A stretch of 8,094 nt of DNA. It comes from JBARCX01 sp049794535. GTDB lineage: Bacteria; Pseudomonadota; Gammaproteobacteria; Xanthomonadales; Rhodanobacteraceae. The DNA lies in contig JBARCX010000098.1 in NCBI GenBank assembly GCA_049794535.1, positions 1-8,094 on the forward strand, given 5' to 3'. The notes beneath the pieces were generated by a model that saw only the letters and a program-made list of their open reading frames with translations, was not told the DNA's origin and did no database searches. Shown here one piece after another: positions 1 to 6,714 of this stretch (its first letter is position 1; each line of letters starts with the position of its first letter). A program made the position numbers and the translations under genes.

Positions 1-1596
1 CAGGTTGGTCAGGCCGCCATAGCCGATCTGGTTCAAGGTCAACTGCTGCGGACCCGTATAGGCGTTTTCAACCTGGCTTTCCCAATGGCTTGCGTAACGC
101 GCACCAACCAGCAACTCGTTGAAGAAACCGTCAAAATCCTTGCTGAAATCAAGCTGGGCGTAAGAATCCCGAGCCTTGTACATGATGGTTTCTTCGTTAC
201 CGCCCCAGCCGTTGTCAGCCCAATAATTGGGATTATTGGCCGTGCTCGGATCCGTGAACTGGGCGCCCTGGTTGATATTCCAGCTGAACGGGCCACCGTA
301 GAAGATTTCCTTGATAAAGGAAGTCATCGGGTTGCTGGACGTACTGACGCCTAGATTTGCGGCAAGCCGCCAGCCATCACCGTTGTACTTGCCCTTCCAA
401 TCGGCACCCTTGGTGGTGACCATCGATTGGCGAGCATAGTTATCGGTGAATGTTTGCGCGGTGCTCTTACAAGTGGTGGTGTTGTAGCACGGTGTACCTG
501 TCTGCGTGCCAGCAACAATGATGCCATTCGGGCCTTCAGTGAGCGACGTGATGCCCGCTGCGGCATTCGTCGGCCACGGGTACATCGACTGGTTGGTGTT
601 ATCCAAACCATCCTTCATGTACATCAGGCTGAGCGTGCTCTCAATCTGCTCGGTCGGCTTGTACTGAAGATTGATCAATACACTGTTGCGCTTTTCAGTT
701 TGCTGAAAATTTGCAGCACTGAGCTGGTTCGGGATCATGTCCGTCGGCTTGATCTGTCCGGCAGTGATCTCGTTCTGGATCGCATTGTTGCCGGCCTTTA
801 GCGCAGCAGCATTCACAGTGGCGACGCTGCTGTAGCCGTAGTTCTCCATACCCTCGCGAGAGGTGATCTGCTCGTAATGCTGGGCAGAGACGTCAACACC
901 GAAGGTTTTGTCATCGTTGTGCCAGGCGTAGAACACCGAGCCATTCGGGCGCTGATTGTCCACCATGTCGTTGTAGTTCACGCCGAACGAACCACTGAGC
1001 GTGCCAGATGCCACATCGAGCGGCTGGACGGTATGCATGAGCACCGTGCCGCCCATGCTGCCTTCGGGCAAGCGAGCCTCCGGACTCTTGTATACCTCGA
1101 GCGAGCCAAGAATTTCCGGTGGCAGCAACGAATAGTTGAAACCGCGGTTCGGGTTATCGCCGAACAACCAAATGGCCTGTGCTACCGGATGGCCATCGAG
1201 CAGGCTCAAGTTCAAGCTCGGATCCATACCATCGATGCTGACGCGCTGAGTTCCCGGGATACTGCGATCAAGCGTTACGCCAGGGATTTGCGCCAACGCT
1301 TCGGCGACGTTGGTAGCCGGGAACTTGCCGATATCCGTCGCGGTAATCGCGTCGACGATAGCGTCGGCGTTGCGCTTGGTATCCATCGACGCCTGCAAGC
1401 TTGCGCGAATGCCAACGACGGTAACTGTCGCCAGCTTCTTTGCTTTGGCCTCTTCGGCCTGCTGCTCGGTCTGCCCAGTGGTGGTGCTCTTGGTGCCTGT
1501 GGTCGTGGTCTGGGTGGAATCCTGTGCATTGACTGCAACGGATAGACACAGACCCGCGACGATGCTCGCGGCTAATAGAGTCTTGCGATGTGACAT
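1..1596 (-). CDS. TonB-dependent outer-membrane receptor, N-terminal part (gene continues beyond position 1)
   Basis: The minus frame is open from an ATG at 1596 to the window edge, giving 532 residues with no stop, so the C-terminal barrel is missing from view. A Shine-Dalgarno GGGGAGGA lies at 1601-1608, four bases before the ATG. Residues 1-24 form a signal peptide (basic start, hydrophobic core, VNA before Gln25). A Thr/Gln/Glu-rich linker follows, then a TonB-box-like stretch at about 56-62 (ATVTVVG), then the plug domain with DIGKFPATNVAEALAQIPGV (88-107), VSIDGMDP (118-125) and the end-of-plug motif EGSMGGTV (178-185). From about 190 alternating aromatic and polar residues look like beta-barrel strands. 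Cys370 and Cys376 are close enough for a small loop disulfide. Receptors of this class energise uptake of sugars and other substrates through TonB-ExbBD. Position beside a GlcNAc kinase and the nag genes suggests GlcNAc or chito-oligosaccharides as substrate; that is inference from context. Typical full length is 850-1000 residues. Confidence 0.93.
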   Translation of the reverse strand, partial: MSHRKTLLAASIVAGLCLSVAVNAQDSTQTTTTGTKSTTTGQTEQQAEEAKAKKLATVTVVGIRASLQASMDTKRNADAIVDAITATDIGKFPATNVAEALAQIPGVTLDRSIPGTQRVSIDGMDPSLNLSLLDGHPVAQAIWLFGDNPNRGFNYSLLPPEILGSLEVYKSPEARLPEGSMGGTVLMHTVQPLDVASGTLSGSFGVNYNDMVDNQRPNGSVFYAWHNDDKTFGVDVSAQHYEQITSREGMENYGYSSVATVNAAALKAGNNAIQNEITAGQIKPTDMIPNQLSAANFQQTEKRNSVLINLQYKPTEQIESTLSLMYMKDGLDNTNQSMYPWPTNAAAGITSLTEGPNGIIVAGTQTGTPCYNTTTCKSTAQTFTDNYARQSMVTTKGADWKGKYNGDGWRLAANLGVSTSSNPMTSFIKEIFYGGPFSWNINQGAQFTDPSTANNPNYWADNGWGGNEETIMYKARDSYAQLDFSKDFDGFFNELLVGARYASHWESQVENAYTGPQQLTLNQIGYGGLTNL

Positions 1597-1738
1597 GGTG
1601 TCCTCCCCTCAGAGGCAAGTCAGCAACGGATGTTATTTACGGCATACCGGTTGCTGTGTGGCGATCTAGGCTTGCGCCCGGTTCATTACAAAGTCCTCTA
1701 CAAAAATCCAAACTGCTCACGTCCGCTCGGCGCGCCCA
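1597..1738 (-). promoter_or_regulatory. Gap between kinase and receptor genes, with a weak candidate promoter
   Basis: This 142-base gap separates two genes on the same strand. Read on the minus strand it contains TTTGGA (complement at 1707-1712) and TGTAAT (complement at 1685-1690), 16 bases apart, which could serve as weak -35 and -10 elements; TGTAAT matches the -10 consensus at five of six positions. I see no AACGTT-centred operator like those at 2846-2859 and 3066-3079, and no hairpin followed by a T-run that would end transcription of the kinase. The receptor may therefore be read from the kinase promoter, from its own promoter, or from both. The gap length allows either. Confidence 0.25.
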
Positions 1739-2770
1739 TCAATGGGCGTGTTGACCGTCCAGGTACAGACCCGCGGCGCCGATCACCCCGAGCTGGCCGT
1801 GCTCCATCAGTCGTACAGGTACTTGTTGCAAATAAGCGCGCATCACGCCTTTGTTGAAAAAGCGCTCAGAAAATGTGCTTGCCAATAGCCATTCATGGAT
1901 CTGCGGCAGGATGCCGCCAGCGAGAAAAACTCCGCCGCGGGCGCCATACAGCAACACCAGGTCGCCGACAAAACTGCCGAGCAGTCCGCAGAACACATCG
2001 AGTGTTTCGATCGCAGCGACATCAGTGCGCGCGAGTGCGGCTCCCGTCACATCCGCCGGCAACACCAACGTGGGCGATGTGCCGCGTAGCGTGCAGATCG
2101 CACGATAAAGATTGAGCAACCCGGGACCCGACAATGCATGCTCGAACGACACATGTTCGCGTTGACGTGCGAACAGTCGAAGAATCTCGATCTCGCGCTC
2201 AGTGCCCGGTGCCAGTGCGATCTGCCCTGCCTCGGTGGCCAAGACGGTGGCATGCGGCTGACCCGGCAATAACACGGCCGAACCCAAACCCGTGCCAGGC
2301 CCCATCACCAACACCGGCCCACTCTGCGGCAATGCCGTGGTCTCGATGACGGGTGCGGTATCTGCCTGCGTCATGAACTGGGTGGCATAGGCCACCGCTT
2401 CAAAATCGTTGATAACGGCGAGACTGGCGATACCCAGGCTTTCGCGGATATCACGAATCGACACCGGCCACGGCAGGTTGTCGTTGACGATCGCGTCGCC
2501 TAACACGTAGCCGGCACTCGCTACCGCGCAGTGATCCACATGACCTTCGCCGCCAAGCTGGCCAACGAAATCCTTGAGCACAGCAGTAAGGCTTGGCCAC
2601 TCGGCACAAGCGTAACGACGGTATTCGAGCACGGTGACCGGGCGACGCCCGTCGGGACGCGGACTGACCAGGCCGATGCGCGCGTGAGTGCCACCGACAT
2701 CGGCGGCCAAAAAAGCCGGACCCGGTGCCAGCACCGTTCGCGCATCGCTGTGATTGACAGCCTGAGCCAC
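1739..2770 (-). CDS. Glucokinase-family (Glk) sugar kinase, probable N-acetylglucosamine kinase (NagK-II type)
   Basis: The product (343 residues) is an ATP-dependent cytoplasmic hexokinase of the bacterial Glk family. It starts at GTG 2770: GAGGAGG lies five bases upstream, and no other in-frame start occurs before Met133. Motifs in order: phosphate-binding DVGGTHAR (24-31), INDFEAVAYA (120-129) with catalytic base Asp122, GPGTGLG (157-163), EAGQIALAPG (180-189), SFEHALSGPGLLNLYRAI (208-225) and adenosine-side LAGGILP (283-289). Against E. coli Glk sugar ligands Asn99, Asp100, Glu157, His160 and Glu187, the matching residues are Asn121, Asp122, Glu180, Gln183 and Glu210, so the usual His is Gln. 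Glk-like kinases termed NagK-II have been assigned to GlcNAc phosphorylation in Xanthomonas nag regulons. The divergent position opposite nagP, the shared operator type and the absence of another kinase here favour GlcNAc. Plain glucokinase is the alternative. The receptor gene follows 142 bases downstream. Confidence 0.88.
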   Translation of the reverse strand: MAQAVNHSDARTVLAPGPAFLAADVGGTHARIGLVSPRPDGRRPVTVLEYRRYACAEWPSLTAVLKDFVGQLGGEGHVDHCAVASAGYVLGDAIVNDNLPWPVSIRDIRESLGIASLAVINDFEAVAYATQFMTQADTAPVIETTALPQSGPVLVMGPGTGLGSAVLLPGQPHATVLATEAGQIALAPGTEREIEILRLFARQREHVSFEHALSGPGLLNLYRAICTLRGTSPTLVLPADVTGAALARTDVAAIETLDVFCGLLGSFVGDLVLLYGARGGVFLAGGILPQIHEWLLASTFSERFFNKGVMRAYLQQVPVRLMEHGQLGVIGAAGLYLDGQHAH

Positions 2771-2831
2771 GCGTTCCTCCTCGGTTGTTCCCCATCACGC
2801 GGCTGTAACTTGCGTGACTTGATGGCGGCCG

Positions 2832-2860
2832 AGTCTGGTCACGAGTGATAACGTTGTCAA
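2832..2860 (-). promoter_or_regulatory. Candidate promoter of the kinase (and receptor) unit
   Basis: On the minus strand a perfect -35 TTGACA (complement at 2855-2860) is followed after 17 bases by CAGACT (complement at 2832-2837), a poor -10 with three of six consensus matches. Transcription would start near 2825 and leave a leader of about 55 bases before the GTG. The -35 lies inside the operator at 2846-2859, so a bound repressor would block RNA polymerase. The -35 is convincing and the -10 is weak. Confidence 0.45.
2846..2859. promoter_or_regulatory. LacI-type operator 1, probable NagR site
   Basis: The 14-bp sequence TGATAACGTTGTCA is an inverted repeat with a single mismatched pair, centred on the CpG at 2852-2853. 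Central CpG palindromes are usual for LacI-family repressors, whose hinge-helix leucine intercalates there, and the neighbouring nagR product has that hinge leucine. On the minus strand it reads ATTGACAACGTTA, 13 bases identical to operator 2 on the plus strand. It overlaps the -35 of the kinase promoter. Assignment to NagR rests on position and pairing with operator 2. Confidence 0.7.
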
Positions 2861-2935
2861 TAGATTATTTCACATCCGTGTAACTACCCCTTGCGCGATG
2901 CAACAGGCACCCACATGGCGGCCAGTAGAAATCAC

Positions 2936-2987
2936 CTAAAATCTTTTATATACAGTATCTTATGCCTATTATTTATCGATAAAAATG
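2936..2987. other. AT-rich centre of the divergent control region
   Basis: About four fifths of these 52 bases are A or T, in strong contrast to the GC-rich flanks, with TTTTATATACAG and ATCGATAAAAA among them. The tract is centred almost exactly halfway between the two operators and halfway between the kinase and nagP start codons. It could be a flexible or bent spacer, a site for a nucleoid protein, or house an extra promoter; the sequence does not decide. No gene is visible in 2771-3157. Confidence 0.5.
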
Positions 2988-3064
2988 CTGCTGCAGCGCG
3001 CCATGTCCTGGCCATCTAAACAGCCATACTCAGTTCCATCACATGACTTGTGGCATGGCAATGA

Positions 3065-3094
3065 TTGACAACGTTACACATTGCGGCCGATAAA
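3065..3094 (+). promoter_or_regulatory. Candidate promoter of the nagP-nagR-nagB-nagA unit
   Basis: A perfect -35 TTGACA at 3065-3070 is followed after 18 bases by GATAAA at 3089-3094, matching the -10 consensus at four of six positions. Transcription would start near 3101, leaving a leader of about 57 bases before nagP. The -35 is embedded in operator 2, mirroring the arrangement on the other strand. Confidence 0.5.
3066..3079. promoter_or_regulatory. LacI-type operator 2, probable NagR site
   Basis: The left half TGACAAC (3066-3072) and the central AACGTT match operator 1, but the right half GTTACAC departs from symmetry after GTT, so this is an imperfect palindrome. The 13 bases ATTGACAACGTTA (3064-3076) are identical to operator 1 read on the opposite strand. 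The site covers the -35 of the nagP promoter. The operator centres are 220 bp apart. Confidence 0.65.
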
Positions 3095-3157
3095 GACTGC
3101 CGGGGGGTGTCGCACGAGTAACGTGGGCACATCGGTTCATCCACGGAGAGTTTGTCC

Positions 3158-4444
3158 ATGTCGTCCACCACACTTGCAGCTGACGCGCCACGCACGTCCA
3201 GCCTGCTGCCGATGCTGATCATCGGCGTACTGTTTTTCATCTTCGGCTTTGTCACCTGGCTCAACGGGCCACTAATCATCTTCGTCAAGCTGGCCTTCAA
3301 TCTGGACGACGTAAGTGCGTTCCTTGTGCCGATGGCGTTCTATCTGTCGTATTTCGTACTGGCATTGCCGTCGTCATTCGTACTCAAGCGCACCGGCATG
3401 AAGAAGGGCATGGCACTCGGCTTGTTTGTCATGGCGATTGGCGCGGTGCTATTCGGCCAGTTCGTGAGCATCCGCATCTACCACGGTGCCTTGGTCGGCT
3501 TGTTCGTGATCGGTGCCGGGTTATCGCTACTCCAAACCGCGTCCAATCCGTACATCAGCATTCTTGGCCCGATCGATAGCGCAGCACAGCGCATTGCGTT
3601 CATGGGCATCTGCAATAAGTTTGCTGGTGCAGTCGCGCCCTTCGTATTCGGCGCACTCGTGCTGAGCGGCATTGGTGACTTCGAGCAACACATTCAGGCC
3701 GCACCGACAGCCGAGGCACGCGAGGCGCTGCTCAATACGTTCGCTGCCCGCGTCTACATGCCTTACATGGTGATGGCCGGCCTGCTGGTGTTGCTGGCGA
3801 TCTGGGTGGTGCGTTCGTCACTGCCCGAAATCAAACCCGCTGGCGCGAATAGCGAACGCGAGATCGGCCATACCAGCGGCGGTATTTTCAGCTTCCCGCA
3901 TCTGTGGCTGGGCGTGCTTTGCCTGTTTCTCTATGTAGGCGTTGAGGTTATGGCAGGTGATGCCATCGGCATCTATGGCCAGGGTTTTGGCCTACCGCTG
4001 GACGCCACCAAGCACTTCACCTCATACACGATGTTCGCGATGCTGCTGGGCTATGTCGCCGGCCTGGCGCTGATCCCTCGCTACATTTCGCAGCAACGCT
4101 ATCTGGCGATATCTGCGGTACTCGGCGTGCTGTTTACGCTTGGCGCATTCTTTACCCACGGCTACCTCTCGGTTGCCTGCGTCGCCGCACTCGGCTTCGC
4201 CAACGCGATGATGTGGCCGGCGATCTTCCCGCTGGCGATCAAGGGACTGGGCCGCTACACCGAAATCGGTTCGGCGCTACTGATCATGGGCATTGCCGGC
4301 GGTGCGATCGTGCCGCAGTTGTTTGCCCACCTTAAGCAGCATTTCGACTTCCAGCTGGTCTTCATGCTGCTGATGGTGCCGTGCTATCTGTACATCCTGT
4401 TCTACGGCATGCGCGGCCACGCTGTCGGCGAACACATCAACTGA
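3158..4444 (+). CDS. nagP: N-acetylglucosamine permease, MFS fucose/glucose-galactose:H+ symporter (FHS) family
   Basis: The product (428 residues) is a 12-segment inner-membrane transporter expected to import GlcNAc with protons. I chose the ATG at 3158 because GGAGAG (3145-3150) lies seven bases upstream; a TTG at 3152 is in frame but too close to that site. Segment 1 has FFIFGFVTWLNGPLI (26-40), a mark of FHS sugar permeases. Further family signatures are FYLSYFVLALPSS (61-73), QTASNPYISILGP (126-138), LYVGVEVMAGDAIGIYG (258-274) and ANAMMWPAIFPLAIKGLG (348-365). A hydrophilic central loop (about 219-245) divides the two six-segment halves. Length fits the family (about 400-440). A member replacing the PTS for GlcNAc uptake, called NagP, is known from Shewanella and Xanthomonas. 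Its place upstream of nagR, nagB and nagA supports GlcNAc over glucose or fucose, which family motifs alone cannot separate. Confidence 0.92.
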   Translation: MSSTTLAADAPRTSSLLPMLIIGVLFFIFGFVTWLNGPLIIFVKLAFNLDDVSAFLVPMAFYLSYFVLALPSSFVLKRTGMKKGMALGLFVMAIGAVLFGQFVSIRIYHGALVGLFVIGAGLSLLQTASNPYISILGPIDSAAQRIAFMGICNKFAGAVAPFVFGALVLSGIGDFEQHIQAAPTAEAREALLNTFAARVYMPYMVMAGLLVLLAIWVVRSSLPEIKPAGANSEREIGHTSGGIFSFPHLWLGVLCLFLYVGVEVMAGDAIGIYGQGFGLPLDATKHFTSYTMFAMLLGYVAGLALIPRYISQQRYLAISAVLGVLFTLGAFFTHGYLSVACVAALGFANAMMWPAIFPLAIKGLGRYTEIGSALLIMGIAGGAIVPQLFAHLKQHFDFQLVFMLLMVPCYLYILFYGMRGHAVGEHIN

Positions 4445-4538
4445 CACGGCCCTATGTCGCATCCGGTCGGCTACGCTGTCATCACCGATCACAACGGCTG
4501 GGCTACGATGCCCATCCGGAACCCAGGAGTGCTCGCCG

Positions 4539-5564
4539 TTGCACACCCCCACCATCAAGGACGTCGCCAGACACGCCGGCGTTTCGCTGAAGACCGTGTC
4601 GCGGGTGATCAATCACGAACCGGCGGTACGCACCGAGACCCGCGAAAAGGTGGAACGCGCGGTCGAGCAACTGGGCTATCGGCCGGATCCATCGGCACGC
4701 AGCCTGCGCAGCACGCATTCGTACGCGATCGGGTTGGTCTACGACAACCCGAACGCGCACTACGTCATCGGCATGCAGAATGGCGTGCTTTCGGCCTGCC
4801 GGGAGCGCGGTTTCGGCTTGCAGATTCACCCCTGCGACTCGACCTCACCGAAGCTGGCCGAAGAACTGAGCTCGCTGGTCAAACGCTCACGCCTGGCCGG
4901 ATTGGTGCTCGCACCACCGATGTCCGAGCAGCCCGAGCTGATCGCCATGCTGAAGGCGCAGGACATTGCCTTCGTGCGTATCATTTCCTCCCGCGAGGAT
5001 CCACGCGACGGCTCGCCCTGTGTGTACATCGACGATCGACATGCGGCTTATGCGATCACCGAGCATTTGATTCAGCTGGGTCATACGCGCATCGGTTTTT
5101 TGTGGGGCGAGCCGCACCATCGCTCCAGCCCGGAGCGCTATCAGGGCTACGCCGATGCACTGAAGGATTACGGCATTGCGCTCAACAAGAAGCTGATTCT
5201 GCCCGGCCGTTACGCCTTCGACGATGGGTTTCGCGGTGCACGCAAATTGCTTGCACTGAAAGAACGGCCCACCGCGATCTTCGGCAGCAACGACGAGATA
5301 GCCGCCGGTGTACTGGCTGCCGCACGATCGACCGGATTGGATGTGCCGTGGGACTTATCGATCGCCGGCTTCGAGGACAGCCCGTTCTCAAAGCAGGCGT
5401 GGCCCGCACTGACCACCGCACGTCAGTCGACCAGCGAGATCGGTCTTCATGCTGCGCTACGCCTGATCAGTGGCCTGCAACCGCACAGCAAAGAACCTTC
5501 CAACGAGGGCTTCATGCCCGAACTGGTGGTGCGCGGCTCCACTGCGCCACCTCGGCAAAGTTGA
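4539..5564 (+). CDS. nagR: LacI-family transcriptional repressor of the GlcNAc regulon
   Basis: The start is TTG at 4539: AGGAG (4525-4529) sits nine bases upstream, and the N-terminus begins right at the conserved HTH, as in the family. The 341 residues are of normal length. Residues 5-25 form the helix-turn-helix (TIKDVARHAGVSLKTVSRVIN) with Leu17-Lys18 where LacI has Tyr-Gln. The hinge helix PSARSLRS (51-58) has Leu56, the residue that intercalates at a central CpG. The rest is a periplasmic-binding-protein-like sensor domain, with IDDRHAAYAITEHLIQLGHTRIGFL (164-188), ERYQGYADAL (199-208) and IFGSNDEIAAG (247-257). In Xanthomonadales the nag regulator is of LacI type, unlike E. coli NagC. 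Its probable targets are the two operators at 2846-2859 and 3066-3079; the inducer is likely GlcNAc or a phosphorylated derivative. It lies 94 bases after nagP; no operator is visible just before it, so it is probably transcribed with nagP and feeds back on itself. Confidence 0.92.
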   Translation: MHTPTIKDVARHAGVSLKTVSRVINHEPAVRTETREKVERAVEQLGYRPDPSARSLRSTHSYAIGLVYDNPNAHYVIGMQNGVLSACRERGFGLQIHPCDSTSPKLAEELSSLVKRSRLAGLVLAPPMSEQPELIAMLKAQDIAFVRIISSREDPRDGSPCVYIDDRHAAYAITEHLIQLGHTRIGFLWGEPHHRSSPERYQGYADALKDYGIALNKKLILPGRYAFDDGFRGARKLLALKERPTAIFGSNDEIAAGVLAAARSTGLDVPWDLSIAGFEDSPFSKQAWPALTTARQSTSEIGLHAALRLISGLQPHSKEPSNEGFMPELVVRGSTAPPRQS

Positions 5565-5640
5565 GCCCTGCAGCAGAACGCAGCTACCTCAAACCCCATA
5601 ACCTTATCGCGGGTGCGTCTTTGCACTTGCGCTCTTTCAT

Positions 5641-5659
5641 GGCGCGCTTAGAGCGCGCC
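5641..5659 (+). other. GC-only hairpin between nagR and nagB-II
   Basis: GGCGCGC (5641-5647) and GCGCGCC (5653-5659) form a perfect 7-bp stem around the loop TTAGA. There is no T-run after it, so it is not a standard Rho-independent terminator. It ends 11 bases before the GGAG ribosome binding site of nagB-II (5671-5674). An alternative stem pairs GCGCTC (5629-5634) with GAGCGC (5651-5656) and would exclude the first. It may mark an mRNA-processing or stability element, or be chance in GC-rich DNA. The rest of the 115-base gap shows no clear promoter. Confidence 0.4.
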
Positions 5660-5679
5660 GCTTTCGTTCCGGAGTCCGC

Positions 5680-6714
5680 ATGAAATCCGCTCGTGACACC
5701 CTGATGTACCGCGAGGCCGAAGAAACCGCTGAGGTCATCGAGCGCCAACTGGTGCGCAATGCCAGCGTGCTCGAAGCGCTCGGGCAGCGACTGCGTGCGC
5801 AGCCGCCACGCTTCATCGTTACCTGCGCTCGTGGCAGTTCCGATCACGCCGCCGCGTACGCTAAATATGTCTTCGAAACACGGCTGGGCCTGATCACTGC
5901 ATCGGCCTCACCGTCGATCTCTTCGATCTACGATGCCGACCTCAAACTGGACGGCGCACTGTTCGTCGCGATCTCACAGTCCGGTAAAAGCCCCGATTTG
6001 CTGCGCAGTGCGCAAGCGGCAAAAGACGCCGGTGCGCAGGTGTTGGCCTTGGTCAATGTAGAAGACTCACCCTTGGCCGCCCTGGCAGACACGGTGATCC
6101 CGCTACACGCCGGCCCCGAACGTAGCGTAGCCGCGACCAAGAGCTATCTCGCCACGCTGGCTGCCGTGCTGCAGCTGACCGCGCACTGGAGCAACGACGC
6201 CGAGCTGCATGCCGTCATCGCCCGCCTGCCTGCCGACCTGCGTCGTGGCTGGGATGCCGACTGGAGCGCCCTCGAACACGGCCTGCGCGACGTACACAAC
6301 CTGTTCGTCGTAGGCCGCGGTTACGGCTTCGGCGCTGCACTGGAAGCCGCGCTCAAACTCAAGGAAACCTGTGGCCTGCATGCCGAAGCCTTCAGCGCAG
6401 CCGAAGTGAAGCACGGCCCGATGGCGTTGGTCGGCACGGGCTTCCCCGTGCTGTTCCTGGCCCAGGATGATGGTACGCAGCAGAACACGCTGGCCGTAGC
6501 CGAAGAATTCCGCTCGCGTGGTGCGCGCGTGTTTGTCGCCGCCCCTGGCGCCAGCGGACCGGATGCGCTGCCGCTGCCACCCAACATTGCCCCCATCATC
6601 ACCCCGCTGCTAGCGGTACAGAGTTTCTATCGCGCCGCTAGCGCGCTTGCGCTCGCCCGGGGTTACGATCCGGATGTACCGCCGCACCTGCGCAAAGTCA
6701 CGGAGACCATGTAA
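5680..6714 (+). CDS. nagB-II: Glucosamine-6-phosphate deaminase, NagB-II type (two SIS domains)
   Basis: This cytoplasmic enzyme converts glucosamine-6-phosphate to fructose-6-phosphate and ammonia. It is unrelated to E. coli NagB and resembles the isomerase half of GlmS. ATG 5680 follows GGAG (5671-5674) by five bases. The 344 residues hold two SIS domains. The first has TCARGSSDHAAAYAKY (48-63), the phosphosugar-binding SQSGKSPD (99-106) and ERSVAATKSY (147-156). The second has VGRGYGFGAALEAALKLKET (211-230), EAFSAAEVKHGP (236-247) and a C-terminal tail RGYDPDVPPHLRKVTETM (327-344) like that closing the GlmS/AgaS active site. There is no N-terminal glutaminase domain, so it cannot be a glutamine-dependent GlmS. 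NagB-II enzymes are known from Shewanella and Xanthomonas nag operons. The stop codon overlaps the nagA start by one base, which implies translational coupling. A GlmS-like isomerase acting on another amino sugar is the alternative, but nagA next door makes it unlikely. Confidence 0.93.
   Translation: MKSARDTLMYREAEETAEVIERQLVRNASVLEALGQRLRAQPPRFIVTCARGSSDHAAAYAKYVFETRLGLITASASPSISSIYDADLKLDGALFVAISQSGKSPDLLRSAQAAKDAGAQVLALVNVEDSPLAALADTVIPLHAGPERSVAATKSYLATLAAVLQLTAHWSNDAELHAVIARLPADLRRGWDADWSALEHGLRDVHNLFVVGRGYGFGAALEAALKLKETCGLHAEAFSAAEVKHGPMALVGTGFPVLFLAQDDGTQQNTLAVAEEFRSRGARVFVAAPGASGPDALPLPPNIAPIITPLLAVQSFYRAASALALARGYDPDVPPHLRKVTETM

Noticed and set aside
877..1545. A 222-codon open frame on the plus strand antisense to the receptor.
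   Set aside because: The minus frame encodes a clear TonB-dependent receptor with signal peptide and plug motifs; the plus product shows no family features.
1621..1645. CAACGGATGTTATT upstream of the receptor as a degenerate NagR site.
   Set aside because: The central CpG palindrome AACGTT is lost, and the similarity is no better than chance.
2867..2886. TTTCACATCCGTGTAAC resembles a CRP/Clp site.
   Set aside because: The two halves do not form the TGTGA-N6-TCACA arrangement, and the match is too weak to call.
4445..4538. Possible operator or promoter ahead of nagR, with the short direct repeats CATCCGG and GGCTACG.
   Set aside because: There is no AACGTT-centred palindrome, no convincing -35/-10 pair and no terminator; the repeats are short enough to be chance.
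4454..5683. An open frame of 409 codons on the plus strand, longer than nagR, ending at the nagB-II start.
   Set aside because: It overlaps nagR in another frame, its product is Arg-rich without recognisable domains, and the nagR frame has the G/C-rich third positions and a complete LacI-family protein. It is a shadow of GC-rich coding sequence.
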